DNA of 64,000 nucleotides from Petunia secreta (taxonomy: Eukaryota; Streptophyta; Magnoliopsida; Solanales; Solanaceae): assembly GCA_029990175.1 (NCBI GenBank), contig JARKIP010000053.1, positions 10,992,001-11,056,000 of the forward strand. Direction: 5' to 3'. Under the pieces are notes generated by a model. The model worked only from the letters and a program-made list of their open reading frames with translations. It was not told where the DNA came from and ran no database searches. Made by a program: the position numbers and the translations under genes. This document shows, in pieces, positions 35,277-46,340 of this stretch (position 1 is the stretch's first letter; the number at the start of each line of letters is the position of its first letter).

Positions 35277-35960
35277 CTCACCATGGAGCGAGATTGCATA
35301 GGTTTTGTGCGAAAATGCCACCAATGTCAACTGCACGGCGATTTGATACATTCGCCTCCCTTAGAACTCCACACGATGTCCGCTCCTTGGCCTTTTGCTG
35401 CATAGGGAATGGATGTCATTGGCCCAATAGAACCAAAGGCGTCGAACGGGCATAGATTCATCTTGGTCGCTATTGATTATTTTACCAAGTGGGTGGAAGC
35501 ATCGACATTCAAGTCAGTAACCAAGAAAGTTGTGGTCGACTTTATTCACTCAAACATCATTTGCCGATTCGGTATCCCCAATACCATCATCACTGACAAT
35601 GGGGCTAATCTGAACAGTCATTTGATGAGGGAGGTATGTGAAAGGTTCAAAATTGTACACAGAAATTCCACACCATATCGGCCAAAAGCAAATAGTTCGG
35701 TCGAAGCGGCAAACAAGAACATCAAGAGGATCCTTCGAAAAATGGTGGAAGGATCTCGAGATTGGCATGAAAAGTTGCTCTTCGCTCTTCTGGGTTATCG
35801 CACAACTGTGCGCACCTCAATAGGCACGACTCCATATGAACTGGTGTATGGGACTGAAGCGGTCATTCCGGCAGAAGTCGAAATACCATCCTTGAGAATC
35901 ATTGTTGAAGCCGAGATCGAGGACACTGAATGGGTCAAATCCCGCTTAGGAGCCCTATAG
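35277..35960 (+). pseudogene. Integrase core of the Ogre-like element, C-terminus missing
   Basis: Continues in frame: the CxxC of the zinc finger (RKCHQCQ), a TAG at 35403 replacing the usual Trp before GMDVIGPI, then a complete-looking DDE core. The core has IDYFTKWVEAS, IITDNGANLNS and SSVEAANKNIKR, so the two Asp and the Glu are present. It ends abruptly in WVKSRLGAL and a TAG at 35958, directly against the tandem array. The usual C-terminal DNA-binding part, some 80-100 residues, is missing. Confidence 0.9.
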
Positions 35961-36347
35961 TTAGGGTGATAATCACTCGTGATAATCACTCTAGATATCA
36001 TTTTAAGTGATAATCATCTTGATATATCATTCTAACTTGTATGACTTGTCATTTTAAGTGATAATCATCTAGATATCACTCTAACTTGTATGATTGGTCA
36101 ATTTAAGTGATATTCTTGTAGATTTATCACTATAACTTGTATAGTTTGTGGTGTTAAGTGATAATCATCTTTATATATCACTCTAACTTGTATAAATGGT
36201 CATTTTGAGTTATAATCTTTTATAATTATCACTCTAACTTATATAATAGATCATGTTAGTTGATATTCTTGTAGGTGTATCACTTTAAACTATATAATTG
36301 GTCATTTTAAGTGATATTTTTTTCATAATTATCACTCTAATTTGTAT
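35961..36347. repeat. Tandem array between integrase and right LTR
   Basis: Seven to eight units of the same 48-50-bp repeat as 20345-21443, in the position where Ogre/Tat elements commonly carry 3'-untranslated arrays. The first units are short and scrambled (TGATAATCACTC repeats), marking a deletion junction with pol. Confidence 0.85.
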
Positions 36348-39207
36348 TGTAATCACCTAATTTTGGCACCAAAATATCATAAAATTGATCAAAATAGTCG
36401 TATTAGATTCTTAGGATGTTTCCTCAATTTTTTCTGGACTTCTAGTGTTTGTTCTAACTAAAATTGTCATTAATTAGGATGTAAAATATCAAAAAATTGC
36501 CAAATTACTTGTTATGTGTTTAACTTTGATTCTATATTTCAATTGTGATAATATTGCAAAATTATAAGGCCTTAACTTTAGTTGTGTGTGTATTTTAATC
36601 AAGTCTAGACATTTTAATGGCCATATATGAAAAAATAATAGCCCAATGCCCATACCCATTAGCCCAACACCCTAACCCAGCCCATATCACACAAATATAT
36701 ACTCAAACCCCCCCCCCCTCCCCCATTTCTCTCCCATTCCTTTCCCAGCCGCCAAGGCTAGGGAAACCCTACCCAAAAATTCACTCAGACACCGGAAATC
36801 GCCTCCACGGCGGAGCCACTGGTCGGCCGCCCTCAACCACCACCGGCCGGCCACCGAAAAAAACACAAAATACACCAATCGATTCCTCTTGACCCCCTCT
36901 TTCCATTTCCGCCATTTTTTTCTTCAAAAAGTGAATCGATTCGCGTAGATCGGAGGTCAAACTTCGGTCAAACTTCAAAATTCGGTGAGTTTCGTCATCT
37001 TTCCGTTGAACTTTTATGGGTAGGCCTTGTTTCTGTCTCCTTTTTTCCATTCCTTTCTTGTTCTAGTTGAAACGACCCCAAATGGGATCGTTTCAGTTAG
37101 AAGAAGAAGGTTACGGATTTCTTGGGCTGTTTCAATTTGGGATAACAAAGGAATCAGGTTTGTTTTGTCGTGGGGAAGCTGTGGGGACTGTTTTGGCCAT
37201 TGTCGTGTGTGTGAAACTGTGGTGGTGCTAATTTGGGGGCTGTGATGACGATGTTTTTTTACAAGGCGAGACAAGGCAGTAGTGGCTGCGATGATTGAAT
37301 GTGAGGGGGCTGTTGTATTCTATTTTTGTGATTTAGGGCAGTGGGGAGGTTTGTTTGTGATCACTGTAAAGATGGTAGTTTGGGAGGGGCTGTGATGATT
37401 GTTTTAATGAAGCGAGATAAGGCAATGGTGTCGCGGGGCTGTTTGGTTAGTGTTATAGTGATGGCGAGGCAGTGAGGCGGAGAACAATGGCTAGGCGAGG
37501 CTGTTTAGCGAGCAGTACGAGGGGGGTGTTTAGGAGTGAATCTGGGGATGTGATACGGACAGGAGTGAGGCAATGACGATGATGGATTGGTGAGGCAGTT
37601 GAAGCTGTGTGTGCGTGTGATGAAATCGATGCGAAGCAGTGTGTTGGTGAGGGGATAACTGTGACGATATGATGACGTTATGGAGGCACTGTTTGCAATG
37701 CATTGTGCTGGTGTGTTTCAAGCAGTGTTTTCGTAATGGAGTCTGATGCAACTGCTCGTTGGTGAAACACCGGTGAAGCAGCCAGCAGCATAGCTGAACG
37801 GCATCGGGATCGATGGTATTGTTGTTTTCAAGCTTCACGGGTTAGATTAGATCCTAGCATTCCTTGTTCTTAGCCATTAGTTAGTGTTAGCTTGGCTCAT
37901 AAAATTAATGTGTGTAATCAATGATCAGAATGTGAAGTTTACTTTGTAGAAATCTTGCTACTGTTAGAATCCTATTATTAATTACATGAAAAATTGTTGT
38001 AGTTAGCTTGGCATATTAAAATGTATACATGTCTTTTTCTGAAATGAATCTTGTTTTAGTTGCATTTACTGTTAGTTTGTCCAGGTTCTATCACTAATAG
38101 AGCAAGCTTCCTCAATTTGTTTTGTATTTTAGTCCATGGTGTTTATTTTGATTTGTTTTGATTGTTAAAACTTGGAAACTAGAAATCTTGATTCTGTTGG
38201 CTTTGTTAAGTTTGAAGCTTATTATGTTTTGTTTATTGTCTAAATATCAAGTAAGAATTTGATGGTTTTCAATCTAGTTTGGTTGTGATAGTATTGATTT
38301 GTTTAGATAGTTAGAATGACATAGGCTTGATGATGTAAAATAGGATGTCAAAAGTTGAGTCAAGGAATTACAGGGGTGGCAGCAGAGAATTCAGACCTCT
38401 TTGGTCTAGTACAAGCCTTGCTTGCCGTTAAAATTATGGGCTGAAATGGCTAAGGCTTGAGCACATGGTCATGGTACTTTTTACCCAAGTACACACCCAC
38501 TTCCCTCTCTATTTTTGGGGAGCCTTCTCACTCTCTTTAAAGGGGGGAAGAGAACATTAACTACACAAGAGCAGAACATTAATTCTGGACAACTACCACA
38601 CTTGGTAGCTTTGAATGAGAATACTTTAGAGTAAAAGAAAAATAGTAAGAAAAAAAAGAAGAAGAGAAAGATCCGAGAGTTGAATATATAGGAATACTAA
38701 AATCAGAGCAAGCATTAATTGAAAGGTTAGAGTTAGAGGTCAAGTTGTGGAGTATTTAAAGGAATTGGCTGCTGGATCATTGTTTGTTGCGGTGTGTGGC
38801 TGTTTGCTGCTGTTGATTTTAAGCTGCTAGGTTGGGGCCTTTGCATTTGTTGTTTGCTTTGAAGGTTTATCTACACTAGGTAAATTTTCACCTTCATGTT
38901 ATTTTATATAAATTTCAGCCATGTTTAGAGACATGTTAATGCATGAATTAATGATTTAGGCTTAAATATAGTTGTTATGTATGCTAAATCTTATGTTGAA
39001 TGTTGGTGGTATTAGTTAAGCAAGTAGATAAGTTAACTTACATGGCTCTTTTAATATTATCCCTGATTTCCATAATAGATCCGAGATAGAGTTAGATATT
39101 TAGTGCTAAACTCTTGTTTAAAAAAGAATGCTGGTATAAATTTCTTTAAAATGCAAAGCTAGAACATTTGTGCAAAAGTGTAAAATAAGGAACATCAATG
39201 TAAATAA
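36348..39207 (+). mobile_element. 3' LTR of Ogre-like element, 3' end truncated
   Basis: Matches 21444 to about 24313 of the left LTR: same TGTAATCACC start and same C-run near 36709. It differs by many substitutions and small indels. Similarity stops at AACATCAATGTAAATAA, so the last 1.04 kb, including U5 and the LTR end, is absent. The sequence then passes straight into the right Mutator-like arm. Confidence 0.85.
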
Positions 39208-40700
39208 GATGTTGACATCTAAAATCACTCTGGTAGATTGGTGGAAAGCGAAATATCTCACAAAAAGTTTCAAACTTCACGCAGGAAAATGAGAACATAT
39301 TTATAGTCGTTCAAAACTTTCAATATGTCTGAAACATCTTGAGTATTTTTTTTATCTCAGAAAAATGATAAATAAATACACAAAGGGTGGTTTTGTATAT
39401 TGTGTGATAATACTTGGTATGTTGTTGTTGGTTGTGTATACAAGTGCAATTTATAAAATCTGGTGTATTTGTTGAGGAGTTGTCTAAACAAAAAGGTATC
39501 TTGGGAATAAGATGAGTGTATATAGACGAGTTGGGTAGCTGGAGTGTGAAAATGTGTGAAAAAACTTATTAGTTTTCTAAGTTTAGTTCTCTAAATTTAG
39601 TTAATGCTTGGAACATCACAAAGAATGTTTCGAACATCTTGAGTAATGTTAGGAACCTCCATCAAGACATTTCGTCTTTAATATGTTGGTACTTTTTTTT
39701 TTTTTTGAGTTCATCGCTCAAAGATAAATAATCCTAAATAAGGAGAGAGGTTTCAGAAGTTAATTCTACCATTTTTTTTTAAAAAAAAAAAGAATGTTGA
39801 AAAAGATTTGTCGGTATATGTCTGCTGATTGTCGTTTTCCTTATGTTTCCCATTTGTCACTCACCGATGAAGTCTAGCTTATTTTTATTTTTGAGGATCG
39901 AAAAATAAAATGATATTTTTATTCCAAATTTATCTCAACGTCTAGATAAAAGATGCTTCCAACATCCTGACAGAGATGTTTCGAACATCTTGACAGAAGA
40001 TGTTCCGAACACCCTGACAGTTGTTCTGAACTTCCTGATAGAAAATATTCTGAATACAGTAACAACTGCTCTGTACATCCTGACAGAAGATGTTCCAAAC
40101 ACCATGACAGATGTTTCGAATATCGTGACATATGTTCACCACATCGAATAAAATATTTCAACCGCGACTTTTTATTCAAAATCCATCCAAAGCAACTCAA
40201 ATCAACACCAAATCATCTCAAAATTTATACTTAAGATCCAAATAACATTTTCAATCCTTTCAAACAATACCCACTCCAAAATAATATAAAAATCATGTTT
40301 GGATTTTTAAATTCACTTTATTATTTTTTTTAATTTATTTATTTATTTTTCGCATAAGAAGAAGAAGACAACGAAGAATGAGAGGATGAGGATGAAGAAG
40401 AAGAAGAACAAGAAGAAGAAGAAGAAGGGTGAGAAGAAGAAGAAGATGACGATGACGATGTAGACAACAAAAAGTAGTTGTAGAGTATGACGAGAAAGAT
40501 GAATAAAATGAAATGTAAAGAAAAGAAAATAGAATAGGAGGAAGATGAAGAAGATATGATGAACAAGAGAATTTTTATTCATTTGTTTTAAAATTTGTGG
40601 TCTTTAATTTTGATATCAAGAAGTTTAAAAGTTTTGTTACTTTTAATTACTGTCCACAAAGTTTCAAAAATGCTAATTTGGTCCCTGATTAGTCCTAATT
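39208..40700 (-). mobile_element. Right inverted arm of the probable Mutator-like element
   Basis: 40340-39900 on the minus strand parallels 18960-19400 on the plus strand, including a shared GTGGGT(G/A)TTGTTT segment, a shared TTTGGA-containing stretch and the GATGTTCNGAACATC minisatellite (39950-40150). A (GAA)n-type simple repeat at about 40355-40450 opens long Ser-rich minus-strand ORFs that are not genes. No transposase piece is recognised in this arm. The outer boundary is arbitrary. Confidence 0.4.
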
Positions 40701-41592
40701 GCACTTAGAATAAAAAGAAAAGGGAAAAGAAAATGGGAGGTCCTGCCACACCAAAAAATACTTGAGGAGTTCTGGAACACCCATTCTCACGAGTTTCTGC
40801 GTATTAAAATCTAGACTAAATATCAGTGTATGATCTAAAAACATGCGTTTGACTTTAGAATTGGAAAAGATATGTTTTCAACATTTTTGCGATAGGACTA
40901 TCTATATATATTATGAAACAAGTTGCTGTGGTTTCAATATGATACAACCTTTCCAAGGGAAAAAATGAGAGTCTCTTGCCAGACGTCCTCAATGAAAGCT
41001 CTGCTTTCGTGTTCAATCAAAGTTTTGCCGTCTCTTATAATTGTGTTCCTGTCAAGATAGCACATGATAATCTTGTACAGTTGAAACAGGAGCTAATGCC
41101 AAATTAACTTTAAGGAATGAAGCAAATTATCAGGTTTTCTCCAACTCTGTAAGTCTTCAAGTAGCACCTCTGGTAGTGAAATTCTGAATACTAGGTTCTC
41201 AATCTCTCAAGCTCAGCTACTAAAGTGTAACTCTGAACAGTAAATTATTGATGTATCAAGCTTAAGCTCCTTAAGTCAATTTCTTGTTCTTTTGGAATCT
41301 GCAAATGCACCCTAGCCTCCAGGAAAGAAGAACAAAAGGATTTCATCGTCACTGGGCCCAGCTGAAACAAAACACAATGTCACCATACAACTGGGGCAAG
41401 AAACCTTCCGTTCTGTATGTGTTGCTAGCCAACCTCCTAGATTGACAAAGATGGCGAGTCATCATGGTTGCTACGAGCTAAAGCTATGATAGCACCCTTG
41501 TTTTCTACCATATATTATGCAACTTTAACATAGTGAAAAGAATGTGTATGAGGCTTGTAATAAAACCACATTATGTTTCTGAATCTTGTAGA
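40701..41592. other. 3' side of the PPR gene, no other gene seen
   Basis: AT-rich sequence without recognised repeats or domains. The part next to 41592 probably holds the PPR 3' UTR. Confidence 0.4.
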
Positions 41593-42795
41593 TCAGTCTG
41601 CAAGAATTTCTTCACAAGAAGAGGTCGTACCACAACCTCCACCAGGAAACAAGCAACTAAGAATCTTCCTCCACATGCCCATCCTCGGAACAAATCCATG
41701 TCTCACCATTTGCCACAACACCCAGTCTAAATCTTCAAGAAGCTTCCTATCACAAAGCCCATGTATTATCAATTTGTAAGACTCAAAACTTGGATTCACC
41801 CGCTTCTCTATCATGACAGCCATAAAATCTTTTGCATCCGAATACCTCTTAGCATCAAGCAAAGCATACAACACCTCCTGATATGTCCCTGGATTTGGAT
41901 CACAACCTTTCATCATTACTTTCTTGAAAACCTCAATCCCTTCATCAACTCTTCCTTGCTTCCTAAGCCCCGAAATCAATATATTAAACACGATAGCATC
42001 CGGTCCAACATCCTCCTTTTCCATCTTTTCCAACAAACCCATCGCCTCATCAACGCGACCACGCTCACATAGCGCATGCATAATAGTCGAAAACGTCCTA
42101 ACATTCGGACAACAATTCTGTTTAGGAAATTCATCGAACACCTTAAACGCAGCATCCACGTCCCCGCAACGACACAGCCCTTTAACAATAATATTCAAAC
42201 AACAAGCATCAATCTCAACACCTAATTCAGAACCACGTACGTACACCATATGTACCATATCAAACTGCTTAGTATTCACAAGCAAATTAAGTACAAAGTT
42301 AAAGGTTTTAACACTTGGCCAGCACTTATAATTAGGCATATCGAAAAGGGTCTCAATTGCTTTATTAATTCTACCAGCTAAATGTCCATAAATCTTAATA
42401 ACATTATAGAAAAAATCATCAGAAAGTCTACATTTTCTTTCAAGTTTGATTTTAGCCATAAGGGTTTCAATTTCATCAAATTTTTTAGCCATTGCAAGGT
42501 TCTTGACAACACTAGCATAAAGGGCTTCATTGGGTTTGTAATCTTTTCTTTTTGAGATTTGGTTTAGTAATGTGAGAGCTGAACTTTGGTCTTTGAGATT
42601 TTGGAAAATTTTGATTACCTCATTTGGGCTTAACCAATCTTTGTAGTTGACAAGGTTGATTTCATTAGGATTATGTTGTGCTTGAAATGATGAAAATGGA
42701 CATGAAGGTGGTTTAAGATTTGATGTTTGGAAGATTAATCTGTGGACAAATTGACGTGAAAACATTGTTCTGTTTGGATTTATGAGACCTTGCAT
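41593..42795 (-). CDS. P-class pentatricopeptide repeat protein, probably mitochondrial
   Basis: An intact, intronless 400-codon ORF. The first 40 residues (MFSRQFVHRLIFQTSN after an initial MQGLINPNRT) are rich in Arg, Ser and Phe with no acidic residue, as in organelle transit peptides; Met-11 is an alternative start. From about residue 85 the protein is a run of 35-residue PPR motifs without E or DYW extensions. Examples are KTFNFVLNLLVNTKQFDMVH, CCLNIIVKGLCRCGDVDAAF, RTFSTIMHALCERGRVDEAM and IVFNILISGLRKQGRVDEGI. Such proteins bind organellar RNA and aid its processing or stability. The arrangement, including PNEVIKIF near the N-terminus and GCDPNPGTYQEVLYALLD, resembles Arabidopsis At3g14580-type proteins as I remember them. 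No stop or frameshift, so it is probably functional. Confidence 0.92.
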   Translation of the reverse strand: MQGLINPNRTMFSRQFVHRLIFQTSNLKPPSCPFSSFQAQHNPNEINLVNYKDWLSPNEVIKIFQNLKDQSSALTLLNQISKRKDYKPNEALYASVVKNLAMAKKFDEIETLMAKIKLERKCRLSDDFFYNVIKIYGHLAGRINKAIETLFDMPNYKCWPSVKTFNFVLNLLVNTKQFDMVHMVYVRGSELGVEIDACCLNIIVKGLCRCGDVDAAFKVFDEFPKQNCCPNVRTFSTIMHALCERGRVDEAMGLLEKMEKEDVGPDAIVFNILISGLRKQGRVDEGIEVFKKVMMKGCDPNPGTYQEVLYALLDAKRYSDAKDFMAVMIEKRVNPSFESYKLIIHGLCDRKLLEDLDWVLWQMVRHGFVPRMGMWRKILSCLFPGGGCGTTSSCEEILAD

Positions 42796-43240
42796 GTTGG
42801 TTTTCTTTTAAGGAAAATGTAAAAGGCACTGCAGTGAGTGCAGACCCTATAAAATATGTACCCGCAAATAGAGATAATTTCAATATACATGCAAAGCTGA
42901 CTATGACAGTCCCGCATTATAGCAACATTTTAGTATAATAGTCTAAGTTTTTCTATGACCAATTTTTCATGTTATATCTTACTTCTCTATAACAGCAATG
43001 ACATTCATTATAGTGGTACACTCTTTATAAAATTATCTCTCCATAACGGTCATAGTAAAATATTATATAATATTTTGTAAGAGATATATTATGTATAAAA
43101 TAATATACAATATGTTTATGATAATCATTTACATTCGTATCATAAAAAAAATAGTTATGAAAAAGGCTGTATAAAGTATAATAGTTTAACCATGGAATCA
43201 ATTTTCGTTACTCTTTTTCTTTTTACCAAAGGAGAATATG
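42796..43240. other. Upstream flank of the PPR gene
   Basis: Very AT-rich, with alternating TATAAT-like stretches. Would contain the PPR promoter. No specific element can be defended. Confidence 0.35.
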
Positions 43241-44029
43241 TAGTAATGTACAAATGATGCCGGCCAAACTACCACAAGACCATTCACTCGGAGCCAACTA
43301 AAGAGATCCAAAGTGCTCACCTACACTTGGTATGGAAGAGCTTTGAAGACGGAGGCCTCAGAGACGAGTTGAAGGCCTTCTACTTGAGCATATGGGCAGC
43401 CTCAGCAGGTGGACCGCCCACTGCACCATGCAGACCGCTTGGTTGATATCACCTTCTCTGGATCTTAAGGAGGCGGACTGCTCACTCTGCAGCCTTGGGA
43501 AACGGGCAGCTGCCCACTCCAGAAGATGGGCGCCCGGTTTCCTCTACACTGATTTAGGAGGGGCGCCTGTTTTGCTAGGCGGGGCGCCTAGTTTTGGAAG
43601 CATTCAAAACTAATTTTTGTTGTATAATTTCTATTCTAACCCTAAGTGATTCTGTTGTATTAATTCTACTTAGGGGCTTTTAGTCATTTCACAATTATGG
43701 AAGGGAGCACTATATAAACTCCCCTTAGCCATTTTCTTCATTAGCTAACTTTGAATACACAAACATATGATAATTACTTTCTCTTGAACCTTATATATTT
43801 TGGCTTGAATTCAATTGGAAGATTCCGTGTTGAACCTCAATCCTTGTTGATCATTCTACTTGTGGGAGTCGAGTGTCTCTTGAAGATAGTTGCATAGCGT
43901 AGGTGATTCCTTGACATTCACTTGAGGTGTAACGAGACAACTTCCTCGTTGCTACTTAGATAATCATTCGAGTCTCGTCTCGTTTTTATTTTATTTATCG
44001 CTTCCGCAGTTTACCCTACATCAACTCAG
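43241..44029 (+). mobile_element. LTR-like relic, possibly a solo LTR
   Basis: A GC-rich first part with repeated GGGCGCC and a perfect palindrome GGGCAGCTGCCC (43504-43515) leads to a TATA-like CACTATATAAACTCC (about 43709). It ends CCGCAGTTTACCCTACATCA, the style of many plant Copia-type LTR ends. No primer site or coding region follows and no target duplication was found, so both boundaries and superfamily are uncertain. Confidence 0.35.
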
Positions 44030-44041
44030 GAGATTACATTT

Positions 44042-44198
44042 TATTTTATTTTATTTTTTATTTTTCACCCCATGTTTTTTCCTCTCTCGGAACAAATAGT
44101 GGCCCTCCCACTTTTTGCTCCTATGGTGATTCGAACCCACAAACTCTTGAATGTAGGTGGAGGGCTCTTATCATCTGACCAACCCTCACTTGTCAAAA
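44042..44198 (-). mobile_element. tRNA-derived SINE with 12-bp target duplication
   Basis: On the minus strand a box-A-like TTGGTCAGATGATAAGAGC (44182-44164) and a box-B GGTTCGAATCACC (44137-44125) lie about 27 bases apart, as in a tRNA-derived pol III promoter. The element ends in an A-rich tail of AAAAT units. Perfect direct repeats GAGATTACATTT flank it (44030-44041 and 44199-44210). This is the full signature of a short SINE inserted by target-primed reverse transcription. Family name not assigned. Confidence 0.85.
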
Positions 44199-44424
44199 GA
44201 GATTACATTTGTATTCTTATTTCGTACTTTTTTTCCTTTTTATGTTTTTACCTTTTTTATTGGTTAAATTAGTTAAGAATTCACTATTTTTTTTTGTGTA
44301 ATTTGTAAATGATCTTTTAATTCTTATATTAGTTGCCATAAATATTCTATCACAGTATGAGATCATCTTGAACTTGTTAACTTTAAAGTAACATTGTCCA
44401 TCGCATATTCTTTATTCTTGTAAT

Positions 44425-44790
44425 ATGGGGTCTAAATGTCAAGCTATTTCTCAAGAAACAAAGATAGCATTGTGCCAATACAAAGAAGACAATCCAAGAA
44501 TCATACATGAACAACTGAAGAAAAAATTTTCTATTGGTAGTCGTCAAGGTGTCGGGATATTCTTAGTAAGAAGAATAAGTACATTGACTAAGCAGGTAGA
44601 AGCTGTTCGAAAGTCTGTTAAAAGTAAGAAATTGCGTGACTGTGATCATCCAGAGGTATGTATATTTTCTTAATCTATCTTTTATTCAAATACTAACCAT
44701 AAATTATTATTCAGATTGGCAAAGCAGCATAGATTTGGCTTAGTCAAGCAAGGGAAAACTATGTTGTTTATGCCTTAATTTGTACGTCTA
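44425..44790 (+). pseudogene. CENP-B/pogo-type helix-turn-helix fragment
   Basis: The 82-codon ORF (44425-44673) reads QAISQETKIALCQYKEDNPR and IIHEQLKKKFSI, the N-terminal HTH pattern of CENP-B/pogo transposase-like proteins. At HPE|GTATGT there is a donor-like site. After an AG acceptor (TTATTCAG, about 44715) the reading resumes as IGKAA, a stop, then IWLSQARENY, which fits the start of the second DNA-binding half (a hydrophobic-W-L-x-Q-x-R pattern). No DDE catalytic part is present. A broken fragment of a pogo-like element or of a domesticated relative. Confidence 0.5.
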
Positions 44791-46340
44791 GGTTAAACAC
44801 TTAAATTTATGAAGGGATCACACGCAATACAGTAAAATACGATGGAAAAGTAAGTAAATAGAGAGAAAATAAATAGGCAAGAAAGTAAAGAGCTTTTTTC
44901 CTTGAGAATAGTCGGATTCAGTAGTGAATCGCTTGATATACAATACAATATAAAGAGGGTTATTTATAGCAGTGGATACCTAGTTCTAATTATGGTGAAA
45001 TACATAGACTAATAATGCTCATGGGCCTATAACTCAAGGTAGTGGTATATACGAAACCCTAATTAGGAGACTGTAACCCTAAGACGGCAGGATGTATGAC
45101 TTGCGTTCTATGCACGTACTGCCTGAACGGTCGTAACTCGTAGAACAGGCATGTATCCAGTGTACCCGGTGACTTGCAGGATAAGTCTAGTCTCGCCAGC
45201 TGGACTCGTATCCCCGTAATAATAGGTGGCACATTTTTTTTCCACACAGTCAGCACCCCCACTTGTTGAGTGATGATGCAAGCAGTTAGGAAGTGAAATC
45301 GGTATGAAAGATATCTCGCTGACTCCTTGAAACTCACAGTCTCTTTGACCAAGACTGATGCTGATTTATTTGAGAACTCCACGTGTCTTCATCAGATTGG
45401 TTGATGTCGATTCTATGCACCTTTCCAAGAATACTTTTTGCTGCACCGAATCGTTTCATATCTCAAGCCATAATTACGCTTGACCGTTTCGTGATCCGTT
45501 CTTATCTTTTTTAGCCTATAACTAAGGGCCTCACGATAGTGGTAGAATCACAAATCTTCTTCAGAAAAATACTTCATTTACTTCAAAGTTCCTCATGAAA
45601 GTATGGTTCTTCTATCTTCAAAAATATTTGCCCTTTGATCCTGGTTTGATATTCCCAGAAAAACTCCTTCATTCTGAATGGATGATATATGAGAAAACTG
45701 TAGGGGAAAAACCATCTTCGGTTTTCTTCTTCTCTTTCTCCATCCGTGATTGGATGAATGGAGTCCCACGAGTCATGAAGTTTGATTGGGATCCTAATGA
45801 TGTTCTTCATAATGTCTTCTTCGTGGTGCACTGATTATGGCGTGCTCTTTTTCTAACATAGCAGTTGTTGTGATATTCCTCTTTTCATGCGGGGTCAGGA
45901 TGTTTGGCCCTTTCAGCTGTCATGAGTCTTCTCTGCCAGGATTTTTCTGGTGCTCAGGTAGTCTATTTGACGGAGTAGGGTTGAAGCCTACTTGTCTGAC
46001 TCCGTTCCATGGCAGGCAAGAGGACACATTTTTGAGCTATGGGTGGATTAACGAGTTACCAAGCTCTAACTCTGCTCATGTTTCAGGGTTGTCTCTTGGT
46101 TCGGCCAGTTCGGCCTTATTGCTAGTGCATGTCTCATCGGCGCCTTGCTGTGGGATACACAAAGGAAGAGGCTCCTTTATGGTAGGTCGCCAGCACAAGC
46201 TTTTATCCTTGGTGAGCTTCTGATTGTGCTTGAAGATCCATGGGGCAGTTGACCAGTTGAGATTGAAACGGATATCCAAGTTTTCATTCTAAGCTCTATG
46301 GACGTGTTGCGCGGCGCCCTTTTGATGCCTTTGCGCGCGC
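44791..46340. other. Unclassified repeat-like sequence
   Basis: On the minus strand GCTATAAATAACC (about 44959-44971) with T-rich sequence after it looks like a U3/R junction of an old LTR. Open stretches 45059-45382, 45595-45834 and 45837-46223 have no recognised domain and no start or splice context. Nothing here can be called a gene. Confidence 0.3.

Noticed and set aside
40339..40582. Ser- and Phe-rich minus-strand ORFs
   Set aside because: Produced by a (GAA)n-type simple repeat.
41761..42331. Plus-strand ORFs over the PPR gene
   Set aside because: Antisense shadows of the intact minus-strand PPR reading frame.
45059..45382. 107-codon minus-strand ORF
   Set aside because: No domain. 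It lies in sequence that looks like an old LTR with a nearby TATA-like motif.
45595..46223. Adjacent plus-strand ORFs of 79 and 128 codons
   Set aside because: No recognisable family, no splice or promoter context; composition fits repeat-derived sequence.
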